64,000 nt of DNA from Gemmatimonadaceae bacterium. GTDB lineage: Bacteria > Gemmatimonadota > Gemmatimonadetes > Gemmatimonadales > Gemmatimonadaceae. The translations under genes were made by a program, and so were the position numbers. Position 1 is the stretch's first letter. Each line of letters starts with the position of its first letter. The DNA lies in the NCBI GenBank assembly GCA_020851455.1, contig JADZCT010000037.1, forward strand, positions 62,001 to 126,000, written 5' to 3'. This document shows positions 18,513 to 26,658 of the stretch, in pieces. The notes under the pieces were generated by a model. It was not told where the DNA came from, ran no database searches, and worked only from the letters and a program-made list of their open reading frames with translations.

Positions 18513-20810
18513 ATGAGCACCCCCGCCCTGACGCCGGCTGGCGCCAAGCCAGCCCCGGCGCGACCGCTGCTTGCTGCCATGCTTGCGGGGGCGTTCACCG
18601 CCGTAACCCTCATGGCGCTCGGCGCGATATGGGTGCTCTCGGTAGGCAAGATCGCCAACCGTGTCGCCGTTGATCGCGCGTCGGCTGCGCTGACGGCGGC
18701 TGCGCGGACCATGTCAACGGCTGGCATCGCGCCCGACGCCCGGCACACGCTCGCCATCCTCGATGCCGTGCTCCCGGAAGCGATCGCCCGTGAGGTGGCC
18801 GCGATCCGCGGCGACACGATGACCATCGTGGCCACCAGCATCGCACTGTCGCCGGCAGGCGACAGCGCCGCCGCGTCACGCCTGGGACAATCGTTCCGCA
18901 TCCCCGCCGAGGTTGCCGAAGACTGGCGGGCCGGCTCGATCGGAACCGCAACGCTACCCACGGGAGCCAGGGGCCGCGAAGCAGTGAGCATCTGGGAGCC
19001 AGTGCGCGGGGCTGCCGGCAGCGTTACCGGCGCCGTGGGCGCATTGGTGCCGGCCTCCACGATGACGGCGGCGTCCCGCGCCGAATTCAAGGACGAGATG
19101 CTCGCGTCGGCCGCAGTCACGCTTGCTCTGTCGCTCCTTGCCGGCATCGGGCGCTACCACGCCGAGCGGAGCCGCGCGCTGAGCGAAGCCGAGATGCGCG
19201 CCGCCAAGGAAGCCGCCGAGGAGACCGCACGGGCGCGCGGCGAGTTCCTCGCCAACATGAGCCACGAAGTCAGGACCCCGTTGCACGGCGTGCTGGGCAT
19301 GACGGAGGCGATGCTGGCAGCGCCGCATACCGAAGCCGACCGCCGGTCAATCGAGGTGATCAACCGTTCCGCATCGAACCTGCTGGGCATCCTCAACGAC
19401 ATCCTCGACTACTCAAAGCTGGAGGCGGGCCGCGTCGAGCTCGTCAACGCGCCGTTCGACCCGCGAGCACTGGTTGACGACGCCATAGACCTGTTTGCCG
19501 TGCGGGCCGACGAGAAGGACATTGACCTTGCCATAACGGAAACTGCCACCTTCGGCCTCTGGCCGGTTGGCGATGCAACCCGCATCCGGCAGGTCCTGCT
19601 GAACCTCATAGGGAACGCAGTCAAGTTCACCGAAAAGGGCAGCATCCGGATAGCCCTCTCCACGATCGCGATCGGGAGGAAGGCCGCCATCGTGCGCTTC
19701 GCGGTGAGCGACACGGGGATCGGCATCGCGCCGGACAAGCAGGAGCGCGTGTTCGAGCAGTTCGCGCAGGCCGAAGGCACTACCGCGCGCAGGTTCGGGG
19801 GAACGGGCCTCGGGCTCACCATCTCCCGACATCTGGTAACGCTGATGGGCGGGTCCATATCGGTTTCGTCCGTTCCGGGTGAGGGCGCGACATTCGTGGT
19901 CGAGCTCAGCCTGCCTGCCGTGCCGGCTCGCGCCGAACCGGGCAGGATGCCGGCCGCCGGCACACACGTTCTCGTGTGCACGCACCGTGACGCCACGCGG
20001 GCTGCGATCGCCGACATGTGCGCGAAGGAACGCCTCATCGTTGACGGCTGCGCCACCCCCGGGGACGCCGCAGCCGTGCTACGCAAGCGCAGCTATGCCG
20101 TCGTGATCAGCGAGGCCGCCGAAACGGACGGGCCGCATCAGCTCAGCGGCCTTGGAGCGCCGCTGGTCGTTCTCACCACGGTGGCCAGGCCGCTGAACAA
20201 CTCCGCCCTCGCCGCCATGGGTGCCGCGGCGCAACTCAGGCGGCCAGTTCGCCACGATCACATGCTGGAACTGCTGTCCGCGGTCGCCGCGGGCCAGCTC
20301 GGGATGCAGGCCCCGCCGGTCTCGCCGGCGTCGTTCAAGGCCACTGCATGGCGCGTGACGGAAGCCGCGGCAGTGCCCGCGCACGCCGCGGAGGACGGGC
20401 GGACCACGCCATCGGGCTCGACGGCAGCCGAGGCCCCGCGCGTGCTCGTGGTGGACGACGTCGAGTTGAACCTGATGGTGGCCAAGGCGATGCTCACCGC
20501 GGTTGGCGTGGCCGCGCGAACCGCCGCTGGCGGCGAGCAGGCAATTGAAGTCCTCTCACACGAGCCGATGGATCTCGTGCTCATGGACTGCCACATGCCG
20601 GGCGTTGACGGGTACGAAGCCACCCGCCGCATCCGGGCGTCCGATGGCCCGAACCGCGAGACGCCGATCGTCGCCCTCTCCGCCAGCGCGTTCCCCGCCG
20701 ACCGGGACCGCGCGCTGGCGAGCGGAATGAACGACTTCGCCACCAAGCCCATCGAACTCACCACGCTCTCCGCGCTGCTGGAGCGCTGGACGCAAGAGGT
20801 GCCGACATGA
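18513..20810 (+). CDS. Hybrid sensor histidine kinase with two receiver-like domains
   Basis: A 765-residue membrane kinase. TM1 (about 19-43) and a second hydrophobic segment (ASAAVTLALSLLAGIG) enclose an extracytoplasmic sensor of about 150 residues. A HisKA domain follows with His251 in FLANMSHEVRTPLHGV, then HATPase_c with N-box LLNLIGNAVKFTE, DTGIGI and GGTGLGL. The C-terminal receiver has VLVVDDVELNLMVA and phospho-acceptor Asp692 in VLMDCHMPGVDGYEATR. Between ATPase and receiver, residues ~490-600 form a degenerate receiver-like unit without the acidic pocket or acceptor Asp. Its stop overlaps the DUF4956 gene in ATGA, so the two are coupled. No separate DNA-binding regulator is adjacent. 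Confidence 0.93.
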   Translation: MSTPALTPAGAKPAPARPLLAAMLAGAFTAVTLMALGAIWVLSVGKIANRVAVDRASAALTAAARTMSTAGIAPDARHTLAILDAVLPEAIAREVAAIRGDTMTIVATSIALSPAGDSAAASRLGQSFRIPAEVAEDWRAGSIGTATLPTGARGREAVSIWEPVRGAAGSVTGAVGALVPASTMTAASRAEFKDEMLASAAVTLALSLLAGIGRYHAERSRALSEAEMRAAKEAAEETARARGEFLANMSHEVRTPLHGVLGMTEAMLAAPHTEADRRSIEVINRSASNLLGILNDILDYSKLEAGRVELVNAPFDPRALVDDAIDLFAVRADEKDIDLAITETATFGLWPVGDATRIRQVLLNLIGNAVKFTEKGSIRIALSTIAIGRKAAIVRFAVSDTGIGIAPDKQERVFEQFAQAEGTTARRFGGTGLGLTISRHLVTLMGGSISVSSVPGEGATFVVELSLPAVPARAEPGRMPAAGTHVLVCTHRDATRAAIADMCAKERLIVDGCATPGDAAAVLRKRSYAVVISEAAETDGPHQLSGLGAPLVVLTTVARPLNNSALAAMGAAAQLRRPVRHDHMLELLSAVAAGQLGMQAPPVSPASFKATAWRVTEAAAVPAHAAEDGRTTPSGSTAAEAPRVLVVDDVELNLMVAKAMLTAVGVAARTAAGGEQAIEVLSHEPMDLVLMDCHMPGVDGYEATRRIRASDGPNRETPIVALSASAFPADRDRALASGMNDFATKPIELTTLSALLERWTQEVPT

Positions 20811-21844
20811 CCGAAGGCCAGGGATGGCGCCAGTCAATATTTGTCCGGAATGTGCTGCTGCGGGCGATCGCTTACTACGTCATCGTTGGTGCTGTGGCAT
20901 GGCTCATGCGCGCGTACACGCCCACGGCATGGGGCGTCCTCGGGGCAGAGTTCGGCGACATCGGAGTGTCCGTGGGCGCATCCCGCGCTGCCGCCGCGCG
21001 CGAAGCAGCGCAGCTCGGCGCCGAATCGGCAGCCCTGCCCACCACGATCGCGATGGTCACGGCGTTCCTCACGGCGCTGCCGGTGGCGTGGATCTATACC
21101 CTCACGAGGAACAAGAAGGGCTACCAGCAGTCCGTGGTGCAGACGTTGCTCATCCTCCCGGTGGTGGTGGCGGGAATCGTCGTGCTGGTCAAGCACTCCG
21201 TTGCGCTCGCCTTCTCGCTCGGCGGCATCGTCGCCGCCGTTCGCTTCCGCACCACCCTCGACGACACCAAGGATGCCGCCAATGTGTTCGTCGCCACCGG
21301 CATCGGCATGGCGGCTGCGGTGGCGCCGCCGGTCGCCTGGGTGCTCTCGGCGCTGTACAACGCGCTCGCGGTGTTTCTCTGGCAGAGTGACTTCGGACGG
21401 ATGCCCGCGGCACTCGAGGGCAAGCACGCGGCCCGCGCGCTCGACCGGGCGCTGGCGGTGGCGAACCGCACGGGTATGTTCGTGGCGCGGCTCGACGAGG
21501 AAGTGCTCGACAACCTGTCGCCCGAGCAGCTCGAGGCGGTCGCCGACCGCGCGTGGCGAAAGCGGAAGCGCGCAGCCCCCGAACTGGCTGACAGCGCCCG
21601 CCCGATTGCAGACTACCTGTTGCGCGTCCGGTGCACCGACACTGACGTCGCCCGCGCCGCGTGCGAGGCGCAGTTCGCAGGCTTGTTCAGCCGGTGGAAG
21701 TACGTCGGAAAGTCCAAGGAAGACGGCGTGCGCATCGTGGAGTACGCCGTCGCACCGCTCGACACCGTGACGCCCGGTGTGATCAAGGAGATCCTCCGGA
21801 ACCTCCCGGGCGGAGCGGTGACGGACGTCGAACTGCGGCAGTGA
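20807..21844 (+). CDS. DUF4956-family membrane protein
   Basis: 345 residues. Hydrophobic segments are LLRAIAYYVIVGAVAWLM, LPTTIAMVTAFLTALPVAWIY, QTLLILPVVVAGIVVLVKHSVALAFSLGGIVAAVRFR and an Ala-rich helix. The signature region, ending SLGGIVAAVRFRTTLDDTKDAANVFVATGIGMA, is that of DUF4956. The C-terminal ~140 residues are cytoplasmic and mixed alpha/beta. DUF4956 genes are often found beside VTC-type polyphosphate polymerase and CotH kinase-like genes, and here a CotH-like gene follows. The function of the family is not established. ATGA overlap with the upstream sensor kinase. Confidence 0.85.
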   Translation: MTEGQGWRQSIFVRNVLLRAIAYYVIVGAVAWLMRAYTPTAWGVLGAEFGDIGVSVGASRAAAAREAAQLGAESAALPTTIAMVTAFLTALPVAWIYTLTRNKKGYQQSVVQTLLILPVVVAGIVVLVKHSVALAFSLGGIVAAVRFRTTLDDTKDAANVFVATGIGMAAAVAPPVAWVLSALYNALAVFLWQSDFGRMPAALEGKHAARALDRALAVANRTGMFVARLDEEVLDNLSPEQLEAVADRAWRKRKRAAPELADSARPIADYLLRVRCTDTDVARAACEAQFAGLFSRWKYVGKSKEDGVRIVEYAVAPLDTVTPGVIKEILRNLPGGAVTDVELRQ

Positions 21845-21899
21845 GCCACCTGCCCGGCGGCGCTCGCCGCTGGGCATCCCCCCCAACACGGGAGAAGTC

Positions 21900-22943
21900 G
21901 TGCGACACCGTGCGTATGCCGTTACAGCCACCGCAGCAGCAGCCACCGTGTTCGGCGCGCAGGGCATCCAGGCCCAGCGCCTATTCCGCAGCACGGAGCC
22001 CGTCGAGGTGACGTTCACGACGTCGCTCAAACGGCTGGTCGCCGAACGCGACTCCACCAAACTCAACCCCTACGGCGCCCTGATGACGTACAAGGACTCG
22101 GCCGGCAAGGAGGCAAGCCTGCCCGTCACCCTGCGCGCTCGCGGCCACTTCCGGCGGCAGGCGCGGAACTGCTACTTCCCGCCCATCCGCTGGGACGCGA
22201 AGCGCGCCGACGCACAGGGGACGCTCTTCCAGGGGCTCACGAAGATGAAAATCACCACGAGCTGCCGGCCGGGAACTCCCGACTACGAGCAGTACATCCT
22301 CGCAGAGTACGCCGCTTACCGCGCGTACCAGGTGATCAGCCCACTGCACTTCCGCACGCGGCTCGCCCGCATCACCTACCGCGACTCAGCCAAGGCCACG
22401 CCTGACGTCACCACATGGGCGTTCTTCATCGAGGACGACGCCGAAGTGGCCAGGGAGAACAAGCTGAAGGTGATGGAGACCAAGGGCGCCCTCTTCCGCG
22501 ACCTCGACGAGAAGCAGCTGATGATCACGACGCTCTTCGAGTACATGGCAGGGAATACCGATGTGTCAATTTCCGGCCTTCACAACATCGTTCTCCTCCG
22601 CGATTCCACTGGCATGTCGGTCTATCCCGTCGCATACGACTTCGATTTCTCGGGCCTCGTGAACACGCGCTACGCGACGCCCGACCCGCGCCTCGAGATC
22701 CGCAAGGTGACGGAGCGGCTCTTCCGCGGCCCCTGCATGCCGGTCGCCCAGTGGAAGCCGGTCTTCGAGCTTTTCCAGTCGAAGCGCGCCGCGGTGGACA
22801 GCGTTTACGGAGCGGTGCCCGGGATGAGCCCCGGGCGCGCAAAGGATTCGAGGCAGTACCTGGACGATTTCTGGAAAGTGATCGCGAACGATCGCGAGGC
22901 GAGGGCAGAAATCTCCGAACACTGCCAGAAGGCTGGGATGTAG
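21900..22943 (+). CDS. Secreted CotH-like (kinase-fold) protein
   Basis: 347 residues with a signal peptide (AVTATAAAATVFGAQGIQAQ). The region LTLRARGHFRRQARNCYFPPIRW, KMKITTSC and YILAEYAAYRAYQVISPLHFRTRLARITY resembles the N-lobe of CotH-type proteins. The GNTDVSISGLHNIVLLRD stretch and the DFDFSGLVN motif look like the catalytic loop and metal-binding DFG equivalent of that kinase-like fold. CotH proteins phosphorylate coat or surface proteins in some bacteria. Activity here is inferred. GTG 21,900 follows a GGGAGAAG ribosome-binding site, 55 nt after the DUF4956 gene. Confidence 0.65.
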   Translation: MRHRAYAVTATAAAATVFGAQGIQAQRLFRSTEPVEVTFTTSLKRLVAERDSTKLNPYGALMTYKDSAGKEASLPVTLRARGHFRRQARNCYFPPIRWDAKRADAQGTLFQGLTKMKITTSCRPGTPDYEQYILAEYAAYRAYQVISPLHFRTRLARITYRDSAKATPDVTTWAFFIEDDAEVARENKLKVMETKGALFRDLDEKQLMITTLFEYMAGNTDVSISGLHNIVLLRDSTGMSVYPVAYDFDFSGLVNTRYATPDPRLEIRKVTERLFRGPCMPVAQWKPVFELFQSKRAAVDSVYGAVPGMSPGRAKDSRQYLDDFWKVIANDREARAEISEHCQKAGM

Positions 22944-22946
22944 CCG

Positions 22947-23729
22947 ATGGCCCAGGTTGAAGTTGAACGCAGACGACGTGCGCGGCGGCGCCTCCTCGCG
23001 GCGCTCGCCGCGTCGGCCCTCGGTGCAGGCGCCAGCCGGGCGGCCGCGCAGGCCGACCCGCCCCCGGCTCAGCCCGTCGGCTGGACGTTCCACGGCACGG
23101 TAGACGCCGCCTACGTGAGCGCCACCGGCAACAGCCAGATTACCACGGGCAGCCTTGGCGACAAACTGGCCCTCGCCCGCGGAAACTGGACGCTGCGCCA
23201 GAACGCAGCATACGTGTACGGCAAGACCGACGGAACCGAGAGCGCCAACCAGCTGCGGGCCGGCGTGCGCGCGGAGTACCGGCTCACCAGCCGGTTCTCC
23301 GCATTTGCCGGTGCGAACTACGAGCGCAACCCGTACGCCGGGTTCTCGCGCCGGCTCGACGAGCTGTTCGGCGCCCAGTGGCGTGCGCTGGCCGCGCCGA
23401 GCGACAGCGTCACCATCAGCGTGGGCGGCCTGTACACGCTGCAATCGAATACCGACGGGACAACGTCCGACTCGCCGTCCGGACACCTCGCGATGTGGTA
23501 CAAGCATATCTTCCGGCCCAACACGTTCTTCAGCCAGTCGGTGGACTACATCCCGGACCTCACGCAGCCGGGCGAGCGCCGCACCAACGCCGAGAGCATC
23601 CTCTCGGCTCCGCTCACCTCCCTGGTGAGCCTCCGGCTCAGCTACCTCATGCAGTACAACAGCCAGCCGCCTGCCGGCTTCCGCACCACCGACCGGATCT
23701 TCACCTCGGGCCTGCAGGTCGCGTTCTGA
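22947..23729 (+). CDS. DUF481-family outer-membrane beta-barrel protein
   Basis: 260 residues. A very basic n-region (ERRRRARRR) precedes the signal peptide core LLAALAASALGAGASRAAAQA. The mature part has alternating strands typical of DUF481 proteins: WTFHGTVDAAYVSATGNSQ near the N-terminus and a final GLQVAF with terminal Phe, suited to outer-membrane insertion. Strand pairs such as GVRAEYRLTSRFSAFAGANYERN are visible. It starts 3 nt after the CotH-like gene and is therefore co-transcribed. A bidirectional terminator follows. It may act as a porin or anchor for the CotH-like/DUF4956 system; this is inference. Confidence 0.85.
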   Translation: MAQVEVERRRRARRRLLAALAASALGAGASRAAAQADPPPAQPVGWTFHGTVDAAYVSATGNSQITTGSLGDKLALARGNWTLRQNAAYVYGKTDGTESANQLRAGVRAEYRLTSRFSAFAGANYERNPYAGFSRRLDELFGAQWRALAAPSDSVTISVGGLYTLQSNTDGTTSDSPSGHLAMWYKHIFRPNTFFSQSVDYIPDLTQPGERRTNAESILSAPLTSLVSLRLSYLMQYNSQPPAGFRTTDRIFTSGLQVAF

Positions 23730-23841
23730 CCGCCACGCGCGCACCGTTCGTGAACACGATGAGCTTCGAGCGGTCCGTGCTTGGGTCCTGCCGCGCTGGT
23801 TCCTGGCCTGCGGCGTAGCGCCGCGGCGCTCCCGAACGCAA

Positions 23842-23879
23842 CCCGGCCGCCTCCGCGACGAATCGCGAAGGCGGCCGGG
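23842..23879. terminator. Bidirectional terminator between DUF481 gene and pilin
   Basis: A 38-nt hairpin: an 11-bp stem (CCCGGCCGCCT with AGGCGGCCGGG), one mismatch, then 5 further pairs (CGCGA with TCGCG) and a 4-nt loop. It lies between two convergent genes and can serve both. Confidence 0.8.
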
Positions 23880-23906
23880 GATCGGGCTGCCGTCAAGTCG
23901 GCTCGA

Positions 23907-24281
23907 TCAGGTGCAGATCGGCTCGCCTTCGGCGGTGGATGCGCCGCCCACGGAGATCTTGCAGGTCTTCGCGGTGGCGTTGTGCTTGGCCGTAGCGTCC
24001 CAGCCGGTGTTGGTCACGGTGCCGATCGTGACGGTAACGCCGCTCGACGCCTTGTAATTCGTGCCCAGGTTCGTCAGTGCGCTGGCGTACGAACTGTTGT
24101 TGTCCGAGAAGTAGGCTTCCTGCGCGGTGATAAGGTTGCGAAGGTCGGACTTCATCGAGGCGACGTACGCCTTTTCCTTCGTGTTCGCGAACTTCGGGAT
24201 CGCGATCGCGGCCAGGATGCCGATGATCACGACGACGATCAGGAGCTCGATCAGCGTGAAGCCCTTCTTGTTGTTCGTCAT
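23907..24281 (-). CDS. pilA: Type IV major pilin-like protein
   Basis: A 124-residue class III prepilin. The short leader MTNNKKG ends at the prepilin peptidase site, followed by FTLIELLIVVVIIGILAAIAIPKF with Glu5 of the mature protein. The alpha-1 extension (KEKAYVASMKSDLRNLITAQEAYF) is standard. The globular domain is small and ends with two cysteines (KTCKISVG and EPICT) that probably form the D-region disulphide. ATG 24,281 has GAGGACCTCC upstream. No other pilus gene adjoins it. A sigma-54 promoter candidate lies 74 nt upstream of the start. Confidence 0.95.
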   Translation of the reverse strand: MTNNKKGFTLIELLIVVVIIGILAAIAIPKFANTKEKAYVASMKSDLRNLITAQEAYFSDNNSSYASALTNLGTNYKASSGVTVTIGTVTNTGWDATAKHNATAKTCKISVGGASTAEGEPICT

Positions 24282-24354
24282 GCGGAGGTCCTCAAGAGGA
24301 GGTGAGACTGTGCGTGTCCGGAGCACGCGGTACCAGCTTGGTGTTGCCGTGTAG

Positions 24355-24370
24355 TGCAGGAACCTTGCCA
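24355..24370 (-). promoter_or_regulatory. Candidate sigma-54 (-24/-12) promoter for the pilin
   Basis: Read on the minus strand the site is TGGCAAGGTTCCTGCA. It matches the RpoN pattern TGGCAC-N5-TTGCA, with the invariant GG and GC dinucleotides separated by exactly 10 nt. The predicted transcript would start about 60 nt upstream of the pilin ATG. PilR/RpoN control of pilA is known in several bacteria; whether this genome has them is unknown. Confidence 0.55.
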
Positions 24371-24519
24371 TTCTCGTTGCCGATCTCCAAGTCGTTGATT
24401 CAGCGCGACTTGCATGGTTTCGCCCGTAGCATTGTCCGGCGGCCATTCGTCAATCGGCACGGAACCATGCGTTTTGCGGCACCAGCACCACGCGGCTGGT
24501 AACGGCGAGCGTCTTCCCG

Positions 24520-24540
24520 AAAAAAAACCCCGCAGGGCGC
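24520..24540 (-). terminator. Probable terminator of tRNA-Gln
   Basis: On the minus strand, about 30 nt after the tRNA, GCGCCCTGCGGGG is followed directly by eight T residues. The stem is short (CCC-TGC-GGG core), but the T tract is exceptional in this GC-rich sequence. Confidence 0.5.
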
Positions 24541-24569
24541 GAAGCTGAGCCCACCGATCTACCTCGGAG

Positions 24570-24642
24570 TTGCCCCTCCTGGGATCGAACCAGGACTCTC
24601 CTGATCCAGAGTCAGGCGTGTTGCCAGTTACACCAAGGGGCA
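24570..24642 (-). tRNA. tRNA-Gln (anticodon CUG)
   Basis: A 73-nt cloverleaf. Acceptor stem TGCCCCT/AGGGGCA with discriminator A. The D arm includes GTGTAACTGGCAACAC. The anticodon stem CCTGA/TCAGG encloses the loop CTCTGGA, with anticodon CTG. The T arm contains GGTTCGATCCC. The 3' CCA is not encoded. Confidence 0.95.
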
Positions 24643-24739
24643 GTTGCCCGGGGCCAAACCACTGCGGTCAGCCCGGGCCAGCAAGTTACCGGCCCATCCC
24701 ACACCGAGCAAGACCGCGGCCAGGCTGTAGTTTGTACTC

Positions 24740-25267
24740 ATGACCGACAACCCACGCTACCCGATCGGCGGGTTCCATCTCCCTGGCTCGCACACTCCGG
24801 CAACCCGCTCGGCGGCTATCGCCGCCCTCGACGCCCTCCCGGCCGACCTCCGCAAGGCCGTGCACGGACTCTCCGATGCCCAGCTCGATACGCCGTATCG
24901 CGACGGAGGCTGGACGCTACGCCAGGTCGTGCACCACCTCGCCGACTCGCACGTGAACGCATACATCCGTCTCCGCTTCACGCTCACCGAAGACCGCCCC
25001 ACCGTGAAGCCGTACGACGAAGGCGACTGGGCCAACCTGCCCGATGCCCGCACGGGCCCGGTCGCCCCTTCGCTCTCGCTCCTCGACGGCCTCCATACCC
25101 GCTGGGCGATTCTGGCCCGGACCTTCACGCCGGCAGATTTCGCCCGCATCTGGATCCACCCCGTGAACGGGGAGCGCACAGTGGACTGGACGATCGAGTT
25201 CTACGCATGGCACTCGCGCCACCACGTCGCGCATATCACGGCGCTGCGCGCAGCCAGGCACTGGTAA
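24740..25267 (+). CDS. YfiT/DinB-family metal-dependent transferase or hydrolase
   Basis: A 175-residue four-helix-bundle protein. The first metal ligand is in WTLRQVVHHLADSH, and the second and third are in FYAWHSRHHVAHI; this three-histidine pattern is that of the YfiT/BstA group within the DinB superfamily. The N-terminal YPIGGFHLPG and the DEGDWANLPDA region are also YfiT-like. Relatives transfer bacillithiol or other thiols to electrophiles. Whether this bacterium makes bacillithiol is unknown, so the acceptor cannot be named. It sits between two tRNA genes on the opposite strand. Confidence 0.85.
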   Translation: MTDNPRYPIGGFHLPGSHTPATRSAAIAALDALPADLRKAVHGLSDAQLDTPYRDGGWTLRQVVHHLADSHVNAYIRLRFTLTEDRPTVKPYDEGDWANLPDARTGPVAPSLSLLDGLHTRWAILARTFTPADFARIWIHPVNGERTVDWTIEFYAWHSRHHVAHITALRAARHW

Positions 25268-25396
25268 CCGCCAGGCGCCGGCGCCCGGATACGAAGACGG
25301 CCACCCGTGTGGAGTGGCCGCGTAAACTGTGCCACGCTCGCCGGCATTGGAACTCTACGTCCTACCGCGCGGCGGCGGGCAAGCTGATTATTCGAG

Positions 25397-25469
25397 TGGA
25401 GCTGAGGGGGATCGAACCCCTGACCTCTGCAGTGCGATTGCAGCGCTCTCCCAGCTGAGCTACAGCCCC
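25397..25469 (-). tRNA. tRNA-Ala (anticodon CGC)
   Basis: A 73-nt cloverleaf. Acceptor stem GGGGCTG/CAGCTCC with one G-U pair and discriminator A. The D arm has GCTCAGCTGGGAGAGC. The anticodon stem CTGCA/TGCAG encloses the loop ATCGCAC, with anticodon CGC. The T arm contains GGTTCGATCCC. CCA is not encoded. Confidence 0.95.
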
Positions 25470-25637
25470 TCGCCTTCGGGGACGCGCAGCGCGACTGGTC
25501 GGTCAGCGGCCCCGGTCGCACTCCGGTCCCTGTAACAGCAAGCCCCGCCATATGACGCTCGGGCGGGGCCGACGTTACTGACCTAAAGTTATGAGGCAAC
25601 AAGGAAATGTCAATCCGGCGCCCGTCACCGACCGCCG

Positions 25638-26639
25638 ATGCCTGAACATCCGCTGCCGCACATGACTGGCAGCCCGACGGCGTCCATCCTCCCATCTGCG
25701 GCCTCCGTCCGCGAAGCGGCGGCGCGTATCGCACCTCACGTCGTCCGCACGCCACTCGCGCGGTCAGAGGGGCTCTCTGCCTTCCTGGGCGGCGACGTGT
25801 GGCTCAAGCACGAATGCGGGCAGCACACCGGCTCGTTCAAGCTGCGCGGCGCGAGCAACGTCGTTGCGCTGCTCGATGCCCCTGCCCGTGTGAAGGGCGT
25901 TGTTGCGTCGAGCGCCGGCAACCATGGCGCGGGTATCGCCGCGGCGGCGGCTTCGGCCGGCGTGCCGTGCATGGTCTTCATCCCCCGCACCGCGCCCGCC
26001 GCGAAGCGTGGCTGGATTACGGCGGCAGGGGCGGCGGTGGATGCGTCGGCTCCTCACTACGACGACGCCGAGGCACTCGCGCGCGCCTTCGCCGCCGAGA
26101 CCGGCGCCATGTTCGTGAGCCCGTGCACGGGACTCGACCTCATGGCGGGCCAGGGCACGGTCGCGCTCGAAATAGTCGAAGACCTGCCATCCGTCAGGAC
26201 CATCGTAACAAGCGTTGGCGGCGGCGGGCTCTCTGGCGGGATGGGCGGCTTCCTCAACGACGCCGCCCCGCACGTGACGCTCATCGGGGCGCAGAGCGCC
26301 AACACCGACGCCATGGCTCGCGCCCTGTCCGCCAACGCACCAGCCGACGACCCGCACCTCCCTACGGTCTGCGACGGACTCTCGGGCCTCGTGGATGCCG
26401 AAATGCTCGCCCAGGGCCGCGAATCGCTGGATCGCATCGCCATAGCGAGCGAGGACGCCGTGCGCGACGCTATCGCTTACCTCTGGATCGAGGAGGGACT
26501 CCGCGTGGAGGGCGCGGGCGCCGCCGGGGTGGCGGCTCTGCTCGCCGGCACGGCCGGCGATGTCCCGTTCCCCTGCGCCGTGGTGCTGTCGGGCGGCAAC
26601 ATTGACGACGCCTTGCACCGCGAGATCTGCGGGCTGTAG
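25638..26639 (+). CDS. PLP-dependent threonine/serine dehydratase family enzyme
   Basis: A 333-residue fold-type II PLP enzyme. Lys68 in GSFKLRGASN is the Schiff-base lysine. SSAGNHGAGIAAAA is the substrate loop, SVGGGGLSGGM binds the phosphate, and VVLSGGNID is the C-terminal PLP-ring strand. It lacks the regulatory ACT domain of biosynthetic IlvA. That leaves catabolic threonine dehydratase, serine dehydratase or serine racemase as options, and the sequence alone does not choose. ATG 25,638 is used; ATG 25,662 is an alternative. RNase Z follows 19 nt later. Confidence 0.87.
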   Translation: MPEHPLPHMTGSPTASILPSAASVREAAARIAPHVVRTPLARSEGLSAFLGGDVWLKHECGQHTGSFKLRGASNVVALLDAPARVKGVVASSAGNHGAGIAAAAASAGVPCMVFIPRTAPAAKRGWITAAGAAVDASAPHYDDAEALARAFAAETGAMFVSPCTGLDLMAGQGTVALEIVEDLPSVRTIVTSVGGGGLSGGMGGFLNDAAPHVTLIGAQSANTDAMARALSANAPADDPHLPTVCDGLSGLVDAEMLAQGRESLDRIAIASEDAVRDAIAYLWIEEGLRVEGAGAAGVAALLAGTAGDVPFPCAVVLSGGNIDDALHREICGL

Positions 26640-26658
26640 CGCGGCATTATTCTTTGCC

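Noticed and set aside
25542-25569. GCCCCGCC/GGCGGGGC hairpin as a terminator
   Set aside because: It lies upstream of tRNA-Ala on that gene's strand and is far from any plus-strand gene end, with a 12-nt loop and no T tract; function unclear.
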